Origin: CF-118 sp035689345
Lineage (GTDB): Bacteria; Chloroflexota; Dormibacteria; Dormibacterales; Dormibacteraceae
Length of the DNA: 14,415 nucleotides
Direction of reading: 5' to 3'
NCBI GenBank assembly: GCA_035689345.1
Contig: DASSLR010000090.1
Coordinates: forward strand, 1-14,415
This document shows, piece by piece, positions 1-6,259 of the stretch. Position 1 is the first letter of the stretch; each line of letters begins with the position of its first letter. The notes under the pieces were generated by a model. It made no database searches, had not been told where the DNA came from, and worked only from the letters and a program-made list of their open reading frames with translations. Position numbers and translations under genes: made by a program.

Positions 1-236
1 AGCACCGGCACGCCGGAGCGCAGGGCCGCGGGGTCGACCTGCGGCGCGCCGGGTTCGTAGACGCTGGCCGGTCCGCCCGAGAGGATCAGGCCCGCGGGGT
101 GCCGGCGCTCGAGCTCCGCCCACGGCGTGGTGCCCGGGACCAGCTCGCAGTAGACACTGGCCTCGCGCACGCGGCGGGCGATGAGCTGGCTGTACTGCGA
201 ACCGAAATCGAGGACGAGAACCGTTTGCCGGCGCAC
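1..236 (-). CDS. guaA: GMP synthase (glutamine-hydrolysing), N-terminal fragment
   Basis: GMP synthase aminates XMP to GMP in the cytosol using glutamine and ATP. Only about the first 78 codons lie in the window; the gene runs off the left edge. The reading starts VRRQTVLVLDFGSQYSQLIA and continues through VREASVYCELVP and a GLILSGGPASVYEPGAP segment, which is the class I glutamine amidotransferase N-terminus of GuaA. The sequence stops at SGVPVL, just before the expected catalytic-cysteine segment. I start it at the GTG at 236, whose upstream sequence has only a weak GAAG. An alternative is a CTG at 281 that overlaps the guaB3 stop as CTGA and would add 15 residues (LSTTAAARRDEAKTS). It follows guaB3 on the same strand, so the two are probably co-transcribed and catalyse consecutive steps from IMP to GMP. 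Identity is secure; the start is not. Confidence 0.93.
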   Translation of the reverse strand, partial: MRRQTVLVLDFGSQYSQLIARRVREASVYCELVPGTTPWAELERRHPAGLILSGGPASVYEPGAPQVDPAALRSGVPV

Positions 237-277
237 GCTGGTCTTCGCTTCGTCCCGCCTTGCCGCGGCGGTGGTGC

Positions 278-1492
278 TCAGGACTTGCCCATCCCCACGT
301 GCTGGGCCTGCTGCAGCGTCTTGCCCTCCGACGTGATCGAAGGCGCGATGACCATCTCGACGTGCTGGAACTCGGCGATGTCGCGCGCCCCGCACACGCC
401 GAGCGCCGAGCGCAGGGCGCCGGCGAAGTTCTGCGTGCCATCGTCCACGCGCGCGGGGCCGAGGAGGATCTCCTTGAGCGTCGCCCTCGTGCCGACCTGG
501 ACGCGAGTGCCGCGCGGAAGGTTGGGGTCGGGGGTCGCCATGCCCCAGTTGAAGCCCTTCGAGGACGACTCCTCGGCGCCCGCGAAGGGCGTACCGATCA
601 TGACCGCGTCGGCGCCCGAGGCAAACGCCTTGCACACGTCGGCGCCGATGCGCATGCCGCCGTCCGTGATCACGGCCACGCGCATGCCGCCGCGCCGCAT
701 GTGCTCGTCACGGGCCGCGGCCACGTCCGCGGTCGCCGTCACCTGCGGCACTCCGACGCCCAGCACGCCGCGCGTGGTGCACGCCGCGCCGGGACCGACG
801 CCGACCAGGATGCCGGCGATGCCCGTCTCCATCAGCTCGAGCGCGGTGTCGTACGAGACGCAGTTCCCGACCACGACCGGGATGTCGCACATGCGCACCA
901 GGTCCTCGAAGGAGAGCTGGTGGTACGAGCGTGACGAGTGCCGCGCCGTGAGCACGGTGCCCTGCACGAGGTAGACGTCCGCGCCCGCCTTCTGCACGAC
1001 CTCGGCCCGCTCCTCGGCTCGCGCGGGCACGCTCGAGACCGCGCATACGACGCCCGCGTCCTTTATCTGCTTGATCCGCTGGGCGATGAGCGCGGGCTTG
1101 ACGGGCTCGCGGTACGCCTCTTTCAAGACCGCGTTCACGGTCGTCTTGTCCGCCGCCGCGATCCTCTCGATCACGGGCCGCGAGTCCTCGTAGCGCGTGT
1201 GCACTCCGTCGAGGTTGAGCACCGCGACGCCGCCCAGGCGGCCCATCGCGATCGCGAAGTCGACGTCGACCACGCCGTCCATCGCGGATGCCCAGAACGG
1301 AATGTCGAGATGGAAGCCGTCGCCCATCGAGAACGTGATGTCGACCTCGTCGGGGTTGAGCGTGACGCCGCCCGGAACGAGAGCGACCTCGTCGAATCCA
1401 TAGGCCCGTCGCGCGAAGCGACCGATGCCGATCTGAAGGCCAGACTGCTCCCCGGGAAGAGTCTCTCGGGTTGCGATCGGGCTCTGTTTCAG
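278..1492 (-). CDS. guaB3: GuaB3-family IMP dehydrogenase (no CBS domains)
   Basis: Probable IMP dehydrogenase, oxidising IMP to XMP with NAD+. It is a single TIM barrel without the CBS/Bateman insert of classical GuaB, as in the GuaB3 family. The N-terminus reads GLQIGIGRFARRAYGFDEVAL, the GuaB3 signature. The catalytic loop is GPGAACTTRGVLG with the cysteine kept (Cys238 from the CTG start); ITDGGMRIGADVCKA and GADAVMIGTPFA are phosphate-site segments. The first in-frame ATG (1327) would delete the conserved IGIGR segment, and no ATG, GTG or TTG exists between it and the upstream in-frame stop. I therefore start at CTG 1492, which lies 10 nt after a GGAG (1503-1506) and below a perfect TATAAT. 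That gives about 404 residues; the family is usually around 370-390, so a start near 1432-1438 is also possible. guaA follows immediately. GuaB3 proteins were long annotated only as IMPDH-related; the retained Cys argues for activity. Confidence 0.85.
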   Translation of the reverse strand: MKQSPIATRETLPGEQSGLQIGIGRFARRAYGFDEVALVPGGVTLNPDEVDITFSMGDGFHLDIPFWASAMDGVVDVDFAIAMGRLGGVAVLNLDGVHTRYEDSRPVIERIAAADKTTVNAVLKEAYREPVKPALIAQRIKQIKDAGVVCAVSSVPARAEERAEVVQKAGADVYLVQGTVLTARHSSRSYHQLSFEDLVRMCDIPVVVGNCVSYDTALELMETGIAGILVGVGPGAACTTRGVLGVGVPQVTATADVAAARDEHMRRGGMRVAVITDGGMRIGADVCKAFASGADAVMIGTPFAGAEESSSKGFNWGMATPDPNLPRGTRVQVGTRATLKEILLGPARVDDGTQNFAGALRSALGVCGARDIAEFQHVEMVIAPSITSEGKTLQQAQHVGMGKS

Positions 1493-1502
1493 GGTGTGTT
1501 TA

Positions 1503-1535
1503 CTCCAATGAGGCGGGGCTGCTGCAGATTATAAG
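1503..1535. promoter_or_regulatory. Divergent guaB3 / DUF4332 promoter with guaB3 ribosome binding site
   Basis: On the minus strand a perfect TATAAT lies at 1533-1528, followed downstream by GGAG at 1506-1503 and the proposed CTG start of guaB3 at 1492. This would give a leader of about 28 nt. The same bases read on the plus strand as TATAAG (1530-1535), a 5/6 match that could serve the DUF4332 gene starting at 1567. No convincing -35 is visible on either side. Symmetric -10 elements firing both ways are known in bacteria; that this one does so is inference. Confidence 0.5.
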
Positions 1536-1566
1536 GAATGCCGGGAGTGCATATCCTTGTGTCGCG

Positions 1567-1989
1567 GTGTATCGCACCCTCGAATATCTCCGCGGCATCT
1601 CCGACGACGACGTGAAGCGCCTGCGCGCGCGCGGCATCAGGCACACCAATCAACTGCTGCACCGTACGTCGCTCGCCATCGACCGCGAGCGCCTCTCGCA
1701 AAGGACCGGGATCACCGAGGCGCGGCTCTTCGAGTTCGCCAACCAGTGCACGCTGCTCGAGGTCTCGGGCATGGACCGCTTCCTGCCCGTGATCCGCCGG
1801 CTGGGCATCAACTCGATGAAGTCCCTCCGCGCGCGGGATCCGAAGGAGCTGCACGCGCAGGTCGTGGAGGCGATCGGCCTGGCGGGAGCGCCCTCCTTCT
1901 CCGACGTCGAGTACTGGATCAGCCAGGCCTCCGCGCTCGACATCGTGGAAGAGCCCGAACCGGTGACCGTGCGCCGGGTGATCGACTAG
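1567..1989 (+). CDS. DUF4332 domain protein (helix-hairpin-helix-like)
   Basis: A 140-residue protein that looks like the DUF4332 family, whose members have tandem helix-hairpin-helix-type folds of unproven function. Visible features are YLRGISDDDVKRLRARGIRH near the start, then RERLSQRTGITEARLFEFAN, LLEVSGMDRFLPVIRRLGIN and SLRARDPKELHAQVVEA. This is the repeating pattern of a short helix, a G-[IV] turn and a basic helix seen in DNA-binding HhH modules. No signal peptide or membrane segment is seen. The only in-frame start near the domain is GTG 1567; upstream in-frame codons lack similarity and lie in the promoter. A GGGAG at 1543-1547 is too far away to decide the start. The gene is divergent from guaB3 and convergent with the acyltransferase operon, so it is probably transcribed alone. 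Nucleic-acid binding is inferred from fold type only. Confidence 0.75.
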   Translation: MYRTLEYLRGISDDDVKRLRARGIRHTNQLLHRTSLAIDRERLSQRTGITEARLFEFANQCTLLEVSGMDRFLPVIRRLGINSMKSLRARDPKELHAQVVEAIGLAGAPSFSDVEYWISQASALDIVEEPEPVTVRRVID

Positions 1990-1999
1990 CCCAGATACC

Positions 2000-2060
2000 C
2001 GCGTTTGTATACAAACGCGCGAAATTCCGGCTCGGAAACCCGCATTTGCATGCAAACGCG
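2000..2060. repeat. Palindromic 41-bp-period repeat element, copy A
   Basis: The 95-bp gap between two convergent genes contains a perfect 20-bp palindrome, CGCGTTTGTATACAAACGCG (2000-2019). A near-perfect second copy, CGCATTTGCATGCAAACGCG (2041-2060), has one A/C mismatched pair. Their centres (2009.5 and 2050.5) are 41 bp apart. Each is followed by a similar linker, GCGAAATTCCGG and GCGGAATCCGG. The same arrangement recurs at 10600-10660. As RNA each palindrome could form a hairpin, but no U-tract follows on either strand, so this is not a standard intrinsic terminator. The element is bracketed by two CTAG tetramers that form the stop codons of the flanking genes. Confidence 0.8.
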
Positions 2061-2084
2061 CGGAATCCGGCGGCGGGCCGGGAG

Positions 2085-3140
2085 CTAGACGAACACTCCA
2101 CGGCGCAGTTTCAGGTTGTCGTACAGGCCCTGCTGGATGGTGTCCCGCACCTGGTCGGAGAGTGACATCACGAGGTTCTGATCGTCCGCGGCCTCCGGCG
2201 GATGGGTCTCGACGTGCACTGGCGCGTGGAACTGGATCCGCCACTTGCTCGGCAGCGGGATCATGCCGAGCGGGCCCAGCCACGGCCAGAACGGCGTGAC
2301 CGGGAAATAGGGAAGCCCCATCAGCTTCGCCACCGCCGGGACGTCCGCGATCATCGGGTAGATCTCCTCGGCGCCGACCACCGAGACCGGGATGATCGGC
2401 GCGCCCGCCCGGATCGCGGTGGAGACGAATCCGCCACGACCGAAGCGGCGCAGCTTGTAGCGGTCGGCGTACGCCTTGCCCGTGCCGCGCACCCCTTCGG
2501 GAAAGACGAGCACCAGCTGGTCCTGCTCGAGCAGGCGGCGGGTGTCGTCGGGATGGCCGACCGTCTGACCCGTGCGGCGGAGGAACCAGCCCAGGAACGG
2601 CATGCCCATGAAGAGGCTCGCGACCAGCGCGCGCGCGTGCCGCGGATGCCGATGCTGGACGAAGATCGCGGTCTTGATCATCGTCGCGTCCCACGGCAGC
2701 ACTCCCGCGTGATTGGCGACGAGGAGCGCGCGACCGCTCGCCGGCACGTTCTCCATGCCCGTGGTCTCCACGCGCCAGTAGTCGCGGTAGAGCGCTTTGA
2801 AGACCGGCAGGAACGACTCGGTCCACTCGGCGTCGAACCCGAACTCGTCGACCGTGAAGTTGGGGCCGCGCTTCGCGAGCTGCTGCTGCTGATACGCGAA
2901 CTGCACCAGCTCCATGACGCGGTTCATGTCGATGACCTCGCGTCCGGTCACCTCGCGCAGCCGTGTGGAAAGCTCGTTCAGTCCCTGGATCGCGTACATC
3001 GGCGCGTTGCGTCGCAACCGGCGGACAGCCTTGGGCAGGCGCAGCCTCGGCGCGGCGGGCACGACCTTCGCGTTCTGAGCGTTGCGCCGTCGCTCGCGCG
3101 GCGCCTCCGTGTAGACGGCCGCCGTGTCGCGGCTGCTCAC
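2085..3140 (-). CDS. PlsC-like lysophospholipid acyltransferase family protein
   Basis: A 351-residue protein of the glycerophospholipid acyltransferase superfamily, which transfers acyl groups to lysophospholipids or related acceptors at the inner membrane face. The acceptor motif is NHAGVLPWD (His144 to Asp151), an H-x6-D spacing rather than the usual H-x4-D. Block III is FPEGVRGTGK (213-222), and IIPVSVVGAEE matches the block IV region. The first 100 residues are a basic, helical extension outside the catalytic domain. I start at GTG 3140, which overlaps the TGA of the upstream SDR gene as GTGA and implies translational coupling. An open frame continues further upstream but lies inside the SDR gene. 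The SDR/acyltransferase pairing resembles the actinobacterial Rv0501/Rv0502-type pair (from memory). The substrate is unknown; a role in envelope lipid synthesis is inferred. Confidence 0.85.
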   Translation of the reverse strand: MSSRDTAAVYTEAPRERRRNAQNAKVVPAAPRLRLPKAVRRLRRNAPMYAIQGLNELSTRLREVTGREVIDMNRVMELVQFAYQQQQLAKRGPNFTVDEFGFDAEWTESFLPVFKALYRDYWRVETTGMENVPASGRALLVANHAGVLPWDATMIKTAIFVQHRHPRHARALVASLFMGMPFLGWFLRRTGQTVGHPDDTRRLLEQDQLVLVFPEGVRGTGKAYADRYKLRRFGRGGFVSTAIRAGAPIIPVSVVGAEEIYPMIADVPAVAKLMGLPYFPVTPFWPWLGPLGMIPLPSKWRIQFHAPVHVETHPPEAADDQNLVMSLSDQVRDTIQQGLYDNLKLRRGVFV

Positions 3141-4204
3141 CGGCCGGCCGTCAGGGCCGCGTGCCCTGCTGTCCCGTTGCGGCGCTCGCGGCGGCGGCGC
3201 TGCAGGTAGACCTGCAGCTCGTACTCCTGCGGCGGCGACGGCGCCTCGATGACCTCCTCGGACTTTCCCTGCGCGAAGAGGTCGATGGCCGCGCGGCTGC
3301 CGTACACAGGCCTCCACCTGAACTCAGCGTCGAGGTGCGAGCAGTCGACGACCGAGCCGAACATCAGCAGCTCGGTGAGATGCGACGGCACGCGCACGCC
3401 CGTGGTCGAGCGGATGGCGACGCGCGAGGCCCAGCGCGCATAGGGCGGCAGAAGCGGTACGGAGCGCGCGCCCATGATCGCGAGGGCCTGGCTCAGCAGC
3501 ACCACCCCGTCGCCGGCGACGTTGTATACGCCCTCCTGCACACCCAGAGCGGCGCGCACGACCGCCTCGGCCGCGTCCTCTTCGGCGAGGAGCTGCAGCC
3601 TCGGGTCGTAGCCCGCGAACGTCGGCACGAGGGGCTGCGAGAGGTAGCGCCCGAGCGATGTCTCGCGCGCGATGCGGTAGCCGAGGCGCAGGCGCGCCAC
3701 GCGGCACTCGGGGTTGCGGAGCGCGAAGTCGTGCGCCAGCTGCTCGAGCTCGATGAGGTCGCGCGTGATCGAGGTGTCGCCGCGGCTCAGCGAGGCCATC
3801 TCCTCGGCCAGCACCGAGGGATAGTCGGGCCGCGCGCCGTAAACGGCCTGGCTCGACTTGACCACGACCCGCCTCACCGGGCTCGACGGCCCGGCGCAAC
3901 CCGCGAGCACGTTCATCGTGCCGATGACGTTTGTCTCGTGGGTGGCGCGGTCCTCGCGGCCGGAGTCCACGATCACCGCCAGGTGGACCACCGTGTCGAT
4001 GCGCAGGCGGCGCACCAGCTTGCCGATCACGGACTGACGAGTGTCCGCGTGCACGAAGTCCATCTCCTCGTTGGCCGAGACCGGGTCCGCGACGTCGCAG
4101 CCGAACAGGAACGGAACCTGGGGGGCCAGACGGCGCGCGACCTCGGCGCCGAGCGGATTGGACACGCCCGTGATGAGGACGCGCTGAGGGGAGAGGGAGG
4201 TCAC
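3137..4204 (-). CDS. NAD-dependent epimerase/dehydratase-like SDR with degenerate active site
   Basis: A 355-residue extended short-chain dehydrogenase-type protein. The Rossmann start is RVLITGVSNPLGAEVARRLA, with Asn16 where GxxGxxG normally has its middle glycine. The acidic residue after beta-2 (CDVADP), VVHLAVIVD and SSQAVYG (117-123) follow the epimerase plan. The catalytic YxxxK is missing: the corresponding stretch (about 145-154) reads SITRDLIELE. Classic 4-epimerase chemistry is therefore doubtful, although NAD(P) binding may persist. The C-terminal part contains VYNVAGDGVVLLSQAL, typical of this fold. It starts at GTG 4204, only 7 nt after the glutamate dehydrogenase stop. A GGAGG abuts the GTG, closer than is ideal, suggesting reinitiation. 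It overlaps the acyltransferase start by 4 bp. Related SDRs paired with an acyltransferase occur in actinobacteria. Confidence 0.8.
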   Translation of the reverse strand: MTSLSPQRVLITGVSNPLGAEVARRLAPQVPFLFGCDVADPVSANEEMDFVHADTRQSVIGKLVRRLRIDTVVHLAVIVDSGREDRATHETNVIGTMNVLAGCAGPSSPVRRVVVKSSQAVYGARPDYPSVLAEEMASLSRGDTSITRDLIELEQLAHDFALRNPECRVARLRLGYRIARETSLGRYLSQPLVPTFAGYDPRLQLLAEEDAAEAVVRAALGVQEGVYNVAGDGVVLLSQALAIMGARSVPLLPPYARWASRVAIRSTTGVRVPSHLTELLMFGSVVDCSHLDAEFRWRPVYGSRAAIDLFAQGKSEEVIEAPSPPQEYELQVYLQRRRRERRNGTAGHAALTAGR

Positions 4205-4211
4205 CCTCCGA

Positions 4212-5477
4212 TTATGGGTAAATCCCTCGAACGCTCGTGGCGTTGGCGACCCGCTGCACGGCCAGCGCGTACGCCGCCAGCCGCATGTCGACGTGCTTGT
4301 TCACAGACGTGTGGAGGATCTCGTAGAACGCCCTCGTGATCACGTGGTGCAGCTTCGTGTTTATCTCCTCCTCCTCCCAGAAGAAGGCCTGCAGGTCCTG
4401 CACCCACTCGAAGTAGGACACGATCACGCCACCGGCGTTGGCGATGATGTCCGGCACCACGAAGATGCCGCGCTCGTGGAGGATGGGGTCGGCCTCGGGG
4501 CTGATCGCCGCGTTGGCGCCCTCGGTGATGAGCCGGGCCCGGACCTGGCCCGCGTTGCGCTCGGTCACCTGGTTCTCGATGGCCGCGGGCACCAGCACCG
4601 TGACCGGCAGCTCGAGCAGCTGGTCGTTGCCGATGGCGTCGGCCTTCTTGAACCCGGCGACGCTCCCGCGCACCTGGCGGTGCTCCTCGAGGGCGGCGAG
4701 GTCGAGTCCCTTGGCGTTGTGCACCGCGCCCCGGGAGTCGCCGACGGCGACGATGCTCAGCCCGGCCTCGGACAGGAGATGCGCCGCCGACCTCCCGACC
4801 TTGCCGTAGCCCTGGATGGCGACGGTCGGCGTCTGGTCCTCGAAGTGCAGGTACTTGAGCGCCTCGAGCGTCAGGTACGTGGCGCCGCGACCGGGAGCGT
4901 CGACGCGCCCCTCCGATCCACCGACGTCCACCGGCTTGCCGGTCACCGACGCGGTGACCGAATGGCCCGCGTGCATCGAGATGGTGTCCATGATCCAGGC
5001 CATCACCTGCGGGCTCGTGCCCATGTCCGGCGCGGGGATGTCCTTCTCCGGGCCGATGAGCAGGGCGATCTCGGTGGCGTAGCGCCGCGTGAGGTGTTCG
5101 AGCTCGGTCAGCGACAGCTTCGTCGGGTCGACTCGCACGGCGCCTTTGGACCCGCCGTACGGGATGCCGACCGCGGCGCACTTCCAGGTCATGAGCATGG
5201 CGAGCGCCTTGACGAGCTCGAGGTTCACGTCCGGATGGAAGCGGATGCCTCCCTTCGCCGGGCCGCGGCTGATGTTGTGCTGCACGCGCCAGCCGGTGAA
5301 CACGTGCACCGAGCCGTCGTCCATGCGCACCGGGAAGTGCACGGTGAGCTCGCGCTTGACCTCGCGCAGCGCGCGCCGGGAATCGTCGGAGAGGCCTATG
5401 ACGTCGGCCGCTGCGTCAAAACGCCGCTGGGCGGTCTCATAAGCCGACGCCCTCGTTTCGACCGCCATGCGTGCCAA
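4212..5477 (-). CDS. gdhA: Glutamate dehydrogenase (Glu/Leu/Phe/Val dehydrogenase family)
   Basis: Cytosolic enzyme interconverting glutamate with 2-oxoglutarate and ammonia. Numbered from Met at 5468, the substrate-binding domain shows GPAKGGIRFHPD (Lys72), MTWKCA (Lys96), IPYGGSKGA (Lys108) and IPAPDMGT with catalytic Asp148. The dinucleotide domain follows with AIQGYGKVG (220-225) and ends with IIANAGGVIVSYFEW. The length of about 420 residues is normal for the short hexameric class. I choose TTG 5477 because GGAG (5487-5490) lies 9 nt upstream; ATG 5468, giving 418 residues, has no suitably spaced ribosome site. It is the first gene of a three-gene minus-strand operon with the SDR and the acyltransferase. 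NAD versus NADP preference cannot be read with confidence. Other members of the family use leucine or phenylalanine, but the motifs fit glutamate best. Confidence 0.93.
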   Translation of the reverse strand: MARMAVETRASAYETAQRRFDAAADVIGLSDDSRRALREVKRELTVHFPVRMDDGSVHVFTGWRVQHNISRGPAKGGIRFHPDVNLELVKALAMLMTWKCAAVGIPYGGSKGAVRVDPTKLSLTELEHLTRRYATEIALLIGPEKDIPAPDMGTSPQVMAWIMDTISMHAGHSVTASVTGKPVDVGGSEGRVDAPGRGATYLTLEALKYLHFEDQTPTVAIQGYGKVGRSAAHLLSEAGLSIVAVGDSRGAVHNAKGLDLAALEEHRQVRGSVAGFKKADAIGNDQLLELPVTVLVPAAIENQVTERNAGQVRARLITEGANAAISPEADPILHERGIFVVPDIIANAGGVIVSYFEWVQDLQAFFWEEEEINTKLHHVITRAFYEILHTSVNKHVDMRLAAYALAVQRVANATSVRGIYP

Positions 5478-5536
5478 CCCACAATACTCCAGAGGCCCGC
5501 CGGCGCTGCAGCGGAACACCGCAGAATTGACGCGGG

Positions 5537-6259
5537 ATGGGGCGCACTCAACCTCTGAGCACGGCTCTTGTCGCGCTGGTCGCGCTGGCCCTCGGGTTCC
5601 TGCTCGCGGGCCAGGTCAAGGCCCAGCTGGTGACCCCTTCCAACCAGGTCGAGCGCAACCAGGCGCTCGTGCGCAGCGTGCAGGACCTCGAGCGCACGAA
5701 CGAGGCCGACCGGGCCAAGATCGCGTCGCTGCGGGCGGACATCGACTCCCTCGAATCCCAGGCGGCGGCCCAGTCGCAGTCGACGCTCAGCCTCCAGAAC
5801 CAGGTGGCCGACCTGCGCGCCCACGCCGGCCTGACCGCGCTTCACGGGCCGGCCGTCGAGGTCGTGCTCACGAGCGGTCCGCCGGGCGCCGATCCGTCGG
5901 GGCAGGACCGCAACCTCGTGACCTACGAGGACGTGCAGGACCTGGTGAACCTGCTGTTCGCGTCCGGCGCGGAGGCGGTCGCGGTGAGCGGCCGGCGCAT
6001 CACGCCGTTGAGCTCGTTCAGCGGGTCGGAGGGCGAGGTGATCGTCGACCAGGGCCCGCCGCTGTTCTCGCCCATCAAGATCACAGCCGTCGGCGACCGC
6101 AACCGCATGGAGTCGGCCCTCGGCGATCCCAACAACCTGCCGAGCCTTCGCGTGCGCCAGGTCCAGTTCGGGCTCACGGTGCGCGTCACCGGCGCGCCCA
6201 ACCAATCCGTGCCGGCCTACGACGCCGCCCTGGAGACGCCCCATGTCAGCCCGGCCTGA
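5537..6259 (+). CDS. DUF881 family membrane-anchored coiled-coil protein (first of pair)
   Basis: A 240-residue protein with a short N-terminus, one hydrophobic segment (about 8-25, LSTALVALVALALGFLLAG), a heptad-like coiled coil (about 35-96) and a C-terminal DUF881 domain with LHGPAVEVVLT, NLVTYEDVQDLVNLLFASGAEAVAVSGRRI and SPIKITAVGDRNRM. The topology implies a single-pass anchor with the domain outside the cytoplasm. In Firmicutes and Actinobacteria, DUF881 genes (ylxW/ylxX-like) usually come in pairs near division genes such as divIB/ftsZ; the molecular role is unproven. Here the pair sits alone, without sbp or fts neighbours in view. ATG 5537 is preceded by a CAGAAT hexamer 9 nt upstream and no good Shine-Dalgarno, hinting at a very short leader. 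It overlaps the next gene by 17 bp. Confidence 0.85.
   Translation: MGRTQPLSTALVALVALALGFLLAGQVKAQLVTPSNQVERNQALVRSVQDLERTNEADRAKIASLRADIDSLESQAAAQSQSTLSLQNQVADLRAHAGLTALHGPAVEVVLTSGPPGADPSGQDRNLVTYEDVQDLVNLLFASGAEAVAVSGRRITPLSSFSGSEGEVIVDQGPPLFSPIKITAVGDRNRMESALGDPNNLPSLRVRQVQFGLTVRVTGAPNQSVPAYDAALETPHVSPA

Noticed and set aside
2003..2057. parS, dif or a known regulator operator (LexA, ArgR, CRP-like)
   Set aside because: TTTG-N4-CAAA does not match the parS, dif or SOS-box consensus. ArgR/CRP-like resemblance is partial, and the position at convergent gene ends does not suit an operator.
2000..2060. CRISPR array
   Set aside because: Only two imperfect palindromic units, linkers that resemble each other rather than unique spacers, and no cas genes.
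2000..2060. Intrinsic (rho-independent) terminator
   Set aside because: Hairpins are possible, but no T-run follows either palindrome on either strand here or at 10600-10660. Factor-dependent termination remains possible.
1489..2826. Long minus-strand open frame (445 codons) across DUF4332 and the acyltransferase C-terminus
   Set aside because: It is Arg/Pro/Ala-rich, lacks domain motifs, spans the repeat gap and is antisense or out of frame to two genes with clear family motifs; GC-rich DNA opens such frames.
4293..5558. 421-codon plus-strand open frame opposite glutamate dehydrogenase
   Set aside because: His/Arg/Asp/Val-rich composition typical of the complement of a high-GC gene; the sense strand has every glutamate dehydrogenase motif.
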